From positions 5,580,001-5,644,000 of the forward strand of contig NC_135240.1 in assembly GCF_947623445.1 (NCBI RefSeq): 64,000 nucleotides of DNA. Direction: 5' to 3'. This document shows positions 9,465-32,804 of the stretch, in pieces. The notes beneath the pieces were generated by a model. It searched no databases and was not told the DNA's origin. It worked only from the letters and a program-made list of their open reading frames with translations. The translations under genes were made by a program, and so were the position numbers. The DNA comes from Clavelina lepadiformis (Eukaryota > Chordata > Ascidiacea > Aplousobranchia > Clavelinidae). How positions within the stretch are numbered: position 1 is the first letter of the stretch; each line of letters starts with the position of its first letter.

Positions 9465-12400
9465 ACCTTTGTTTTGGATGATCTGAAAGCAAGTTTTGTT
9501 TCCTTTATTCAAACTGATCCATTCGGCATTCGCCTGATTTAAAATTCATTCATTCAAGTTCATTCAGTTGTGGAACACACGAACAAAGGAGACACGACTG
9601 TTGCATTCATTGGAACACATCGTTAAAATTGAAAGTATCTTTGCATACCTTTCATGAGATAGTAATGCTCTGATTGGATTTTATATAAACATGTGTTAGT
9701 TTAATCTCAGCTTACAAGTGCTCTTTGGACTCTGCGGAAACTTCATTTATCTTCGCTTTGTTTAAATAAAAACTCTTGCTTTGAATGATTTGTTTGTGGT
9801 TTCAACTAAACTTTGCCTGACATTGTGAACATTGCTACATTCCCTGCCATGGAAAGAGCTTTTTCTTCTGTGAATCTGAGAACTTACTGGAAAGAGTGTT
9901 TGAATTTGTTTTTGAAACTTTCAAGGAACAATTTGGTCAAGTATATATGTACAACTGTAAATGCATGGGAGCTATAGCATACTTTGTACTGATAAAGTAG
10001 GAATGTATACATTTTTGCATGCTAATGGAAACAGTTCTTAGAAACATGCGATTTACATGCTACAGAGTTTTTGGGTACTGTTCACATGGAAGCACTTGTG
10101 TTGCTTTTGTCAGGCGGTCTAATTGCTCAGCATTTCCAATTTGGTTTCAGGGCATATAAGCTAAATTGTCCTAATCCACATTGTCATTATGTAATGTTAT
10201 GTCTTACTTTATATCTCTTCTGTATGATATCTATTTAAAACATTTTTCTGTATATACCTGTACAGTTATACGTATTAACTTGTATATCATTGTGCTTTCC
10301 GTTTAATTATTTAGATATATTCATTCCAATATGTGCTATGTGATGTGTCAACTGCTGCAAGATAGGTAAAATTTTTTGAATTCTAAAACATTCAAGCTTT
10401 AAAATTGATTGTTCTCAAACGTTTTAGATTAACTTTCTGTGTTGGCTTGATACATAACAGGTGGTTTTGGAGGCTTGCAGACTGTCTAATTTACTATACT
10501 TTTCCCATTTTTTGTCTTTCTTGTATTGTAACGCAGCCTGATTGATAAGATTTTGCAGAAAAGTAGCTTTTCATTTTGCTGTTTGCCACATCTTATTCGT
10601 CTACATATTGCACCCACGTCCAGATGTTCCTCTACATTTCAAGTCATAAACTGTTGCATGTAACTAAACTTTGAATTTCACTTTGCTCATGAAATGCATT
10701 GCTTCTGCAATATATGCCACATGTATATGCCCTCTATGTCAATAAAGTCTTAGCGATGAGTAAAACAACAATCACCAACATCATTGGCCTATGGCTACAT
10801 AATGGAAATTTTTCCACCTCACTGCTTTTTATGCCATGATTCCATTGGTGTGTTTTTGTTACAGGTAGTTTTCAAATGTCTTGCAATGTCCAGATACCAT
10901 AAGTCATAAGTAACACATTTACGTGTCTTTTTCGCTGGACTAAGATGGATGCGTCTATCCACTTTAAAGACCCCAGCTAAAGATTCCAGCTGCGTTGTAT
11001 TAAAATTTTATTGGTTTGACATTATTGACAATTTTTTAAGTTGAATTAGCATACTTATTACCATACATTAAAATTTTAAGAAATTCTTGTAGATTTTGTG
11101 TGCAAGGTAGTTCATCACCAACTTCAATTGTATGATATTCTATTTAATGCAATCGACACAATAACCGACAACTTTTTAAAATTATGCTACATTTACCTGA
11201 TGTGTGTTTACATGTGTATTTATATAATCTTTGTGATTTTTTTCGTGATAGTTACGCCCATAGCATATATATAGTACTAGAACTGTTACTAGTTTGATTC
11301 CTAATTTTGACGCTGCATAGATTTGGCAGTTGCCATATAAAATGGAAATTTTCTTTTGACGTTTGGGCCTAGTTTAGTTACGTGGCTTACTTTGATCAGT
11401 ATTTCTACATTTTTGTGGCATAGTTAGGCTTATTGATCTGTTTTCTTTCTGGTTCTGACACTTTTTTGTTGATAATACTCGAATGATTTTTTTTGTGATT
11501 TCGTGGTTAAACTGTTAACTTGTGGTCTATGGATGCTTTTTGTTGTATTAGCATTGTTGTTTAGCAGAAAAAATATGGCTTTGATTTGCTATGCCCAAAT
11601 CATACCCTACATATCCAATATTTGTTATTTTAAAGTATGTTTCATTTGCTGTGTATTTTATTGAAATCTATATGAAATGTATAAAATTGTTTCATTCCAT
11701 GTAATTTCAGCCCATTTTGTTGTAGGTCTGCGGCTGCATTAATTTCTATTCCAAACAATTGATTTAAATATTTCTTGAACCGTTATACAACTTGGATTTC
11801 GGTGGAAAATTGTCTCTGGATCTCCTCAGCCATGAATAAAGCTTCACATTCTGGTTGTCTTTAGATGCCTGAACAACATATGCAAGTACCATGGTTAACA
11901 GCAGCAGAACTTCAGGTTTAATAGGCTATTTGGAGCTTTTGACATTGCTACATGACTGTATATTGAAAAAGTTCTAAACGAAAATACAGTACTTCGAGGC
12001 ATGAGAGACTGATATATATATATATTATAAATTATATATCTCCAAACAACTTAGTCAAGTTTTGTGATATCACGATATGAGAAAGCTTTCATGTATACGT
12101 ACACTAAATTACTTTGGTTAAACTTAAGTTTTTAATTATATGTTCATTATGTTGAACAGTCGCAGCGAGCACAAAGTTGAGTATTTACAGCTTCTGTGAA
12201 GCTCAATAGCCAACTTCTGAATAATATGCTTCAAATTGATTTCTGTTTATAAAGGTTCAAAGGGTTAATATTGATTTATATCCCTCCAATTAAAATCGGC
12301 AAAACGGTATCAGAGAAGGCAAGTTGTTAAGCTTATTAATAGAGATCAACTTGACTGATGCCCACAAACTCAATCTAAGACCTTCTGCAGCTTGTATATT

Positions 12401-12616
12401 CTCCTGGAGTAGCAAATATTTGCAATTAAGAGGAACTTTTAAACCACTGCTTCCCATGGGGGAGCAGTAAAGCTTTATTTGCTGAAATCATTCAATCAAA
12501 ACATGGGTGCGAGGTCAACTTTGTCGCTATCTCCGGGTCACTTGGTGAAAAGAGTCCAGGAGGCATTACTTTGAATTTGTATATATACCATTACAATTTT
12601 GTATGCTTAGCTGGTA
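9465..12616. other. Long non-coding stretch, possible extended 3' UTR
   Basis: No gene seen in about 3.1 kb. It is AT-rich with several AATAAA hexamers and an AT microsatellite at about 12012-12045. At 9869-9897 is a 30-bp segment (CTGTGAATCTGAGAACTTAC..) that recurs with few differences at about 14750-14779 in UBE2K intron 2. Confidence 0.5.
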
Positions 12617-13309
12617 GTGACTCATCATAGCTGTAGGTGTGTTGATGAAACTATTATGTTCAACTCGTTTAAACATAATGAATGCACTGATTGTACTTAC
12701 ATGGATTGGAGATTCCTGCCAAATCCAAGTGACTTGACCAGTGAAGAAGTGAGGGTTTTTAAGAAGTACATGTCCAATATGGATCAAATTTACAGGAATG
12801 TTATTCATGACACAAGTCAAACCCTTGGAGATAGGAAGGAAAAGTTGAACCAGAATTTCCATGAAGGCGTTCGTTTTGACATGATTGACAAAATGGAGCG
12901 AATTTCAGCTGAAAAAGAGAGCGTTGAAGATTTGTCGACCAGTGGCTCGGACTCGTTCCTTTCTGCGAGTTTTTCGTGTTATCCAGAACCGGTAACGACA
13001 GGTAATTCAAAAGGCAACGTTTCACCAGATATTGGCACCACAGCACAAAAGTCCTCCGAAAAATCAATCGCTCCATGTAACGCGAGCATCACTTCGCATA
13101 GCTCTGGATCAGACTTGCTCGAATCAGCAGACACAGTGCCGGACCGCCCTGTATCAGAAGACTGGGACAGAACAATTGATCATTTAAGTGAAGATGACAA
13201 TGGACATAAGAACTTAAAGTCACCTCTAACAAATGTTGCTCAACATATAGATTGGCTTTCAAGAACATATTCCATCAATAATCTAATATCGGGAAGATAC
13301 AATAAATAG
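12617..13309 (+). CDS. Unrecognised 230-aa protein, single exon
   Basis: The longest ORF between PICALM and UBE2K. I do not recognise a family. The N-terminal part is mixed and moderately charged (MDWRFLPNPSDLTSEEVRVF, then KKYMSNMDQIYRNVI). The C-terminal half is Ser/Asp/Glu-rich and looks disordered (SEDWDRTIDHLSEDDN), ending INNLISGRYNK. A splice-acceptor-like sequence (TTGTATGCTTAG) ends at about 12610, so the exon may have an upstream 5' UTR partner. Alternative starts are Met at 12656 or the Met of MDWRF. It lies 350 bp upstream of UBE2K in the same orientation, which in a tunicate could mean co-transcription. Length and acidic composition favour a real gene, but this is not proven. Confidence 0.5.
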   Translation: MTHHSCRCVDETIMFNSFKHNECTDCTYMDWRFLPNPSDLTSEEVRVFKKYMSNMDQIYRNVIHDTSQTLGDRKEKLNQNFHEGVRFDMIDKMERISAEKESVEDLSTSGSDSFLSASFSCYPEPVTTGNSKGNVSPDIGTTAQKSSEKSIAPCNASITSHSSGSDLLESADTVPDRPVSEDWDRTIDHLSEDDNGHKNLKSPLTNVAQHIDWLSRTYSINNLISGRYNK

Positions 13310-13661
13310 CTTAATTTAGATTTTTTTTGCAGCATGCGTACTTTTTTTTCTAAAATTAGCTATTCACTAATATAAGATAATGCTATATTTCATAGTAAAA
13401 TCACAAATATATTTTATATATCATTTTTTCGTATTGCAACGTCTATACCAATACTGCCATGTTACTTGAAGTTTCAATACGTTTTTATTGTTTTCCAGTT
13501 ATTTGTTTTTTGATTTGATTAAGCAGAGTCTTACATCCTGTTTATCTGTTTTTGCCTCTTAATTTAGGCGTAATTCTTAGACATCAAGTACTTGTTACTT
13601 CGCTGTCTTATGTTAATGTTGAAACAAATCGAACCCTTGTAGCTTGGATGTCTTTTAGACA

Positions 13662-16430
<2,769 letters not shown>

Positions 16431-16975
16431 CTGCAACACAAGCAAGCATTAATGTTGTTTTCACGACCTTCGTGAGCAATGAACACATGTGGCTTTTCAT
16501 AGGATCCTGATTGTTTGAAATTTTTAAAAGTTCCTCTTTTTGTTACAATACTGGTGAATTGCTTTACGTATTGTATTCCCAAACAATTATTGCAATTCGA
16601 TCAACTGGCGTTTTACTCCCATATACTAAAGGTGGTCACTGAAAACAGAATAAATAAGTCACTGATGTGTCTATTTTATAATTCTCAGCAAAAGCAGTCA
16701 TTGATGGTGCAATTTTAAAGTAAACTACTGAATTTTGCAGCGTTGTGTATCTACCTAGTTCATAAGGTTACAACTAAATCCCTTGCATCTTATTTATGCT
16801 AACGATTGCTATTAGTGGTTTTAAAATGATTCTTTGTTCGCTATGTTAAATGCATGCCTAAGGTTAAAAGTGCTAGTTTGAAAATGAAATAACTTTTGTT
16901 TATAATTTTGTGGTTTCGAGACCAGAAGTAAAAAAAATTAATAACATAACTTTAATACCATCCATAGCTTGTTCA

Positions 16976-16981
16976 AATAAA
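16976..16981 (+). terminator. Polyadenylation signal of UBE2K
   Basis: AATAAA about 550 bp after the UBE2K stop, on the coding strand. The intervening sequence has no gene on either strand, only short chance ORFs. Confidence 0.5.
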
Positions 16982-17373
16982 ATGACTTTGCCAGTGTTTC
17001 TGTTCTTGCTCATTATAACACAACTTTAATTTAGTGATTCAATCTTTAAAGACCGCATCGAGCAGTTACATGAGCCAATTTTTACACCTGCAGTCTGGGC
17101 TCTGACATCATTCCATATCGTTCTGTTGCTTGCAGCTTGTTTTCTTTCCTTGTCATGGCATTGTAGTTTATATATTCACCACAGAAAATAGTAAAGGCAT
17201 CTTCCATGGTGAAACAGCATTCAGTGACTCTCGTTAACTTCAGCATACACAGAAATTTATTTGGAAAATTTCCCGAGACATAAATTGATTTCAGTCAGAC
17301 GACAGAAGCGGCTGCCATAATAAGCACAAGATGTATTTTTGACAAATATAAATTATCTACATAAAATCATCAT

Positions 17374-17680
17374 TTATTCTTTGGCCTTCAATTCATTTGG
17401 CGTGATGTCCATTGGCATTCCAATACTTCTTGGTGATCTGATGCCCATTCCTGGCACTCTCGGGATGAGATAACCGGATTGTTGTACCTGTGTAGAAAAA
17501 TTAGGGACTTATCTTCTTGTCAAAGTAAATACTACAATGATAATGGAGCATTACAGTATGTATACTTACAACAAAAATTGTTACTGCAAGAGTAGCTAGA
17601 CCCACAGTCATCAGCATGTTGCCACTCATTCCAAACGGCCTCACCTTCAAGACAGGGTACTTGTTGAAGCCAGAGCTCAT
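17374..17680 (-). CDS. 74-aa single-pass membrane protein, unknown family
   Basis: Two exons on the minus strand, too short to stand out as ORFs: 17680-17570 (37 codons, MSSGFNKYPVLKVRPFG then hydrophobic NMLMTVGLATLAVTIFV) and 17487-17374 (37 codons plus TAA, VQQSGYLIPRVPGMG .. DITPNELKAKE). The donor is GTAAGTAT and the acceptor TTTTCTACACAG, both strong, and the phase is 0 on both sides. The one transmembrane helix is followed by a Pro/Gly/Arg-rich tail. That layout fits small integral membrane proteins of mitochondria or ER, but I do not recognise the family. It lies tail to tail with UBE2K. An additional 5' exon may exist, since the sequence upstream of the Met stays open for a few codons. 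Confidence 0.65.
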
Positions 17681-20276
17681 TCGAACTTGACTTCTTTGAA
17701 CTTGAACATAAAATTTGTTGTGAGTCCTATATTTTTAGCAGGACGGATAGCATAACTTAACTTAGGTAGTTTAAGCAGAATTTATTTTGCCAGAAAAATA
17801 GCTTTTTAAGGTTTAACTAAACAGTAGCGTCTACTTTTACAACCTAAAATGTACAGTTACAGTGATATTACTTTTGACTAAAATGTTAGCCAACAAACCA
17901 ACCTTTTTGAGAACGCTTGAATAACCTGGTAAACATAATGATATTTAACAAATTCACTAAACCCAAAATGTGCTTCACTTGACCCTAAAAATGTATATAT
18001 ATTTGGTTATCTGATATATACATGTTACGTAATATGTACCTTTAATTCTTCATATTATGTATCCTATGCTTTATGGGTCAGCTAAAAGGCGCCACATTTT
18101 TTGTCACAAAACATGAAAGCCCAGAACAAACTTGCGCAATGAGCAGCAAGCTGAGAAGTTAATAACCATAGTTTACAAACTTAGTTATCAATCATTTTGC
18201 CCGAGCAGATTTCACTCTCGGCATTAAACAGCATCATCAAAGCCTGGATGGCTCTGAAGATCATGGCGATGCCAAATTTAAGCGATTGTTAAGTGAGGGC
18301 GGCGTTAAAAAAACTTAGGGATGCATTTTAGTCATATCTATATGGAGCCGAAAGTTTGACATCTTTCAACAAGTTCTGCGTTTGAAGGCATAATTTTGGT
18401 GTGACTATATAAAGTGGTGATGAATGAAGTTAAGCAAGACATAACTAATTTCATCTGATGCAAGTAAAATTGCAGAACATACAAATATATTATAATTTAT
18501 GAGTTCCATTTTTTCTTCTTTTATACGGGTAATCAGGAAAAATCATTTATCATTATCTGATTAAAAGAACTCAAATGCAATGCAGCCTATGTCATATCCA
18601 GCAGTGCAACTACCATGTTATGTTACCATGTTCATGTTATCATAAACTAAGTATCCGGCACACACCAACAGGTCAAAATCTGTGTTTAAATTCTCATCAT
18701 AAACTGCCATACGTTCAACCCTGGTGTGCTCCTGTGCTATACTTCCTTCTATACGCAAATATATGCCACTAGCTATAAACCTGAATTGATTTGTATTAAT
18801 TGAACCCTTGTTATTTGCCAAACTGCAGAGTATGGCAGTTTTCGCCGAAATTTGGGAGTGCAGAAGCAAAAGTGCTTTGTGCAAAGAAGCAGCCGGTAAG
18901 GCTACTGCAACTTGTGTCCCAAGCCTGTCTGGCGTTGGTGGTAGGCAAGGTTCGGAATTTTACAATAGAAAACGGAGAAAAAATTAGTCTCCTATTTTTC
19001 TCTCAGCAGAAAGATCACTTATCTACCTGTGTGCAATACGGTTTCCGTCAAAGAACCTCAAGTGTGCTCCAGCCATACTCTGCAGTCTGGGTTATTTGCA
19101 CAAACGTTTTGCAGCATAGCCAACCAGACGAATTGTACACATTGCCCTCAACTGCTTAAGCTACTTTGGAAACTAACCTTAACCAATAAACCTACAAAAT
19201 CATTTTAAAGTTAGTTAATAAAATGAACAAACCCAGCATTTTAACTATTTTTCAGTCTTTAGCCATCCTATAAATAGGCTAGGCTAGAAAGCTAGCCTAT
19301 AGCTTCCAAGATTTACTATAACGTTTAATTCAGTAGGCCCAGTTTTCATCTTTAACAAAAGAATGACATGGCTGGGTCGATTTTATATTTGCCAGTTTGC
19401 ACTCTTACATCATCGGGATGTAGGTTGGAATTTAGGGTCTTTTCATCAATAATTTAATCTACAGCGAAAAACCAAACGCAATTTTTACGCAGGCGGAGTT
19501 TGGCGTATGTTCATTATCGACATCCATACATAGTTTTTTAAGGTGGCATATCTTGAAAACAAACTGTTTTGATGTAATAGTCATGTTGGCGTAAACTTTT
19601 TTGACTGCTGGCGTAAATCTTCGGCGGACAAAGTTTCCACTGCGGATCAGGATCAAGTATTGTGAGATTAGCCTGTTACGTCACAAACTCATTTAGTTCA
19701 GCTGTTAACTCATGAATTTTTTCCATTCAGGCTTTTATGTGGAAATGCCGAAGCAAAAAACACTTAACACTCACAACAACTACAGAAACTCCCCTTAAAA
19801 TTGAAGAAGCGGCGCACAAATGCACTAAAGTCAGGCTAAATGCCAAAATTTCTGACGTTCAACGTTGATTCATGAAAATAAAAACACGGCTATTTTGGTG
19901 GTTTGATCATTCAAGCCAAAATTATTGTTTCTACATGCATAATACTTCATTAAAAACTGCTTCCATTCACCCTGGGTGCAACAACAAAAACCTCAACTTG
20001 CAAATGCAAATTCGTCTCGATTGACATCGGAGGTCAAAGCATAAAGATCATAAACACCTTTGTTATAGACATCTTCAACGTTGTAGCAGCAAAGAATCGA
20101 GTACTGTAAGTCATAATTATTTTTGATTGAAAAAAGAGCAAAACAAACCTAAACAGGAAACGTTTTTTTTACCACAATATAAGTATCGGTTCATTGAGCA
20201 TTCTTCATAGGATTATTAGTGAGGTAAATCGGCAATGAAAGTTTATATTCAATAATAATTTATTTACTTGTTTTCG
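17681..20276. other. Non-coding stretch between the 74-aa gene and the SLC49-like gene
   Basis: No gene recognised. At about 18890-19000 is a segment similar to about 49775-49870 (shared words GGCGTT.GTG, GGCAAGGT, ATAGAAA..GGAAAAAAT), an old dispersed repeat. Other ORFs here (18575-19656) show no domains. Confidence 0.5.
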
Positions 20277-21710
20277 TTAAGTAAGAAGTTCCGGGTAGGT
20301 CGGTTTAATAAGACAGCTTGCAATAAACGCTAAAAATACTACAAAACATTGAAAAGCCAAAACACCAATTCCACCAGTATAGATATAAAAGACCCGGCCT
20401 AGTTCGGCAAAAATTATTCCAAGGCCGGCTTGAATGCAAGTTCCCCATGCACTGACAAAAGACTCTTTCATAGAATAGGCTTGCAATGTTAAGATTTCAA
20501 ACAACGCCGTCATGCTTATGCGAGCGCTAAACCCAAAAATTGCATTGCAGATATAAAAACCGATAATATAGCGAAAGAAAAGTGCAAACAGTAAACCAAA
20601 GTTGCTAAACAAAACAACAAAAATTCCGATTCTTGCTTGCACTTCGTAACGTTTGTAGTTATCCATAATCTTTCCGGCAACAAAGCTACCAAATAACCCG
20701 CCTACTGAAAACAAAGACATGATGTAACCACTAGTATGGTTACTGTATTCAGTGGCTTGGTTATTTCGGTTCAGAATATTTGCAATTATTTCATTCAGCA
20801 TTGTAAACTCCAAAGAGTTGATGTGAAACACCACACCTAATACCAGAGCAGACAACACAAAGATGCGGTCGTTAAAAAGCATCGTAGTTTGCTTGAAAAA
20901 AGTCGTAATTGTCGGGTCTTCCTTTTTAGAACGTTCGTTTTGTCTCTTTACAAGTTGGGCTTGTGACGGAGGAAGAAGCGGCTCGTCTACGAAGAATGTG
21001 ACAACTAGAACCAGCGTCGACATGGATATAACCAGGAAAACGGCATACATCACTGTTAAAGAGAAATGGTCTTCTTCATACCATGCAGCGCTTGTATTCG
21101 AGTGGTTTTTTGAGTAAATCACGGGACGAATTGAGCCAAATGGAGGTGTAGCGAGAATATTCACTGGAAGTAGGAACCCAAGCAACAATCCGGCAGAAAT
21201 TCCAAATAAATTTCCCCCAATCGCCGTTCCAATTTCATGATCAGGAAACCATATATCCGCAAACACAGCAGGAGTGGAAACCAAAATCGATGCCGTAATC
21301 CCATTACATAGCTGGCCAAAAACCATAACTGGAAACACGAAATGCTTCTCAACTGCTACCGATATAACCGTGCAAAGGTAGGCAAAGCACATCAGCGTTG
21401 CAGCAGTAATAATCAGTTTTCTTAAACGTGTAATATCAGCATAACTCAGCCAAGCAAGCAAAGGTGAAAACAAACAAACACCTGCAAAGCTTGACAAGGT
21501 AAGCCAATCTATGGCAGGGTAGGGCACATGGAAGTATGCCTGATAGACACTACTGGCTTGCCCGAACCCGCTGAAATTGAAAGAGTTAATCGTTTGAAGA
21601 ACGGCCAACATCAACAGCAACGCCCAGCGACGGCGAAAGGTTTTTGTACCACTGGAAACCGATTCCAGAATTGGAGCATTTTCTTCGCAACTTGTAGGAT
21701 GGTCCGTCAT
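20277..21710 (-). CDS. SLC49/FLVCR-like major facilitator transporter, single exon
   Basis: A 477-aa protein with about twelve hydrophobic segments and a long central loop (about residues 245-270). The N-terminal segment reads RRRWALLLMLAVLQTINSFN, then YPAIDWLTLSSFAG and the pair VFGQLCNG / DIWFPDHEIGTAIG. In SLC49 (FLVCR1/2, MFSD7, DIRC2) the matching features are RRW, a helix with N-S-F, AIDWLS, and WFG..E..TA. N-glycosylation sequons occur in the loop between helices 5 and 6 (NHSNTSA). Vertebrate FLVCR proteins move choline, heme or related cations; the substrate here is unknown. There is no intron in the coding region. I am confident of the superfamily and moderately confident of SLC49. 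Confidence 0.8.
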   Translation of the reverse strand: MTDHPTSCEENAPILESVSSGTKTFRRRWALLLMLAVLQTINSFNFSGFGQASSVYQAYFHVPYPAIDWLTLSSFAGVCLFSPLLAWLSYADITRLRKLIITAATLMCFAYLCTVISVAVEKHFVFPVMVFGQLCNGITASILVSTPAVFADIWFPDHEIGTAIGGNLFGISAGLLLGFLLPVNILATPPFGSIRPVIYSKNHSNTSAAWYEEDHFSLTVMYAVFLVISMSTLVLVVTFFVDEPLLPPSQAQLVKRQNERSKKEDPTITTFFKQTTMLFNDRIFVLSALVLGVVFHINSLEFTMLNEIIANILNRNNQATEYSNHTSGYIMSLFSVGGLFGSFVAGKIMDNYKRYEVQARIGIFVVLFSNFGLLFALFFRYIIGFYICNAIFGFSARISMTALFEILTLQAYSMKESFVSAWGTCIQAGLGIIFAELGRVFYIYTGGIGVLAFQCFVVFLAFIASCLIKPTYPELLT

Positions 21711-22595
21711 GTTAACTACTTTACAGAAGAGGGCACTTGAAACTTACCATCAATTCGTTCTAACCAATCATCTAAATTTGTTCCTCACTCATCAATCTCG
21801 TTCTCAGTTTTAAATCTTGTCGAGTCGGTAGAAGCAACCCTACCAGGAATGATAGATTGGACAGGAAGGAATTACGGCGACAGGACGAAATCAGTCATGA
21901 AGTGTAAAGTGTCAGACGTCTCAGGCTAAGCCGAATATAATTTTAACTCATGCATTGTTGAACGTTGCCATGGTTTTTGCTTTAATTTCGGTACAGAATA
22001 TGAAAATAAGGTTGTTGTATTATTACTGTTGTGGAGATGGATATAGGCTACTGCATGTCAATGAGTACAGAGTTATACTGTGGCCATGCTTATAAACCAA
22101 TACAGGAGGTTGAAAAAATAAACTTTTAAAAATAAAATAAAAAATAAATGATATTTCACGTTAACCTAAGACCGTATGCAAAAAACATTTTTTCTGGATT
22201 CTTTTAAAAACACGAATCGTTCACGAAGTAGATTTTATTTGATAAAAAGTATACTCGTGTCTCTATAGCACTTTCTGAAACCAGAATTATGTTGGAATTG
22301 ACTTTGATTAGCTTTGATACATCCGTATATGGCGAAAAAAGAAATAAACCATCACATCAACTAGCTAGGTTGAAGCAGTTCAGCGCCTGTTTGTCCCTTC
22401 GTTACGCTTCCATTGTTTGTTGTCTCCTTCTCAGAGAACAATTGCGCATTCACCAAACTGTGTGAACACAAAAGGCTATGTCATTATTTCTACCTAATCC
22501 ATGTACCCGCTTCAACTACCAATCTATGTGCTTTTAATATCTTTTAAGCAACCTTTCACTTCATGTTGGCCAAACATGGTGAACGTTTCAGTAAT
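21711..22595. other. Intergenic stretch between the SLC49-like and ABCB genes
   Basis: No gene recognised in about 880 bp. It holds the SLC49-like gene's upstream region at the left and the ABCB 3' UTR at the right. Confidence 0.45.
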
Positions 22596-32144
<9,549 letters not shown>

Positions 32145-32501
32145 GCGTAACCGGTAGTCGGTACATGTTTAATTCTTAAAAGTTCAGGTTTTCTTAAGTT
32201 TTAAACAACAATTTCAAACTCTCTCTAATTTTATTTTAATAAGGTAAGTTGTATATAGGAATCATCATAGTTACAGTATATTCGTTGAGAAGCAGAACAT
32301 ATGGCCTAACATGATACAGCCGTATATCATACAAACAATAAATCGTGAAAATATAAATAACTTGATGGGATAAAAGCTACAGATATAGCTTTGTAAAAGA
32401 TGTTTACCAAAGCCGTTAATTGCTTATCCTGTTAACCTAATGCATATTCAGCAAAATGATCATCAATATCGATTTGTTAGTTCAAAAGCTGGCAGCCACA
32501 A

Positions 32502-32804
32502 CAGGGTTGTAAACGGGCCTTATATTGTTAACACGAACCCGAAACTACAAGCCCGAATTAAGCCCAAATTAGACCCGAAAATTAAGATTACTGAATAATT
32601 CAAAGCCATCTTTTGATGTTATTCTTTGACTGTTATCCTTCTTCTAAGTCGAGCTTTGCGCTCTTAGAGGGGTTTCAGCACGTACGAACATTCGTGCAAA
32701 GAAACTTAAATTACGACACAAATGTGGCTGAGAGTGAGTATGATTTCGAGCCGGGATTTTTTTTTGAAATAAAACTCGAACCCGGCCCGAAAAGTCCGGC
32801 CCTG
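32502..32804. mobile_element. Probable hAT MITE (303 bp), GGGCC-rich ends
   Basis: Left end CAGGGTTGTAAACGGGCC and right end GGCCCGAAAAGTCCGGCCCTG are imperfect inverted repeats. Flanks AGCCACAA and ACTGACAA agree at only five of eight positions. The interior repeats CCCGAA words. The hAT call rests on the CAGGG/CCCTG ends. Confidence 0.5.

Noticed and set aside
9810-9960. Frame reading ATFPAMERAFSSVNLRTYW, resembling a hAT dimerisation motif
   Set aside because: Short, with stops on both sides and no other transposase piece; the 14.75-kb repeat copy does not keep the frame.
12005-12050. CRISPR-like or regulatory repeat
   Set aside because: It is an AT dinucleotide microsatellite; there is no spacer structure, and this is a eukaryotic genome.
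18800-19159. 119-aa ORF on the plus strand
   Set aside because: Overlaps an old repeat, shows no domain and has no splice context.
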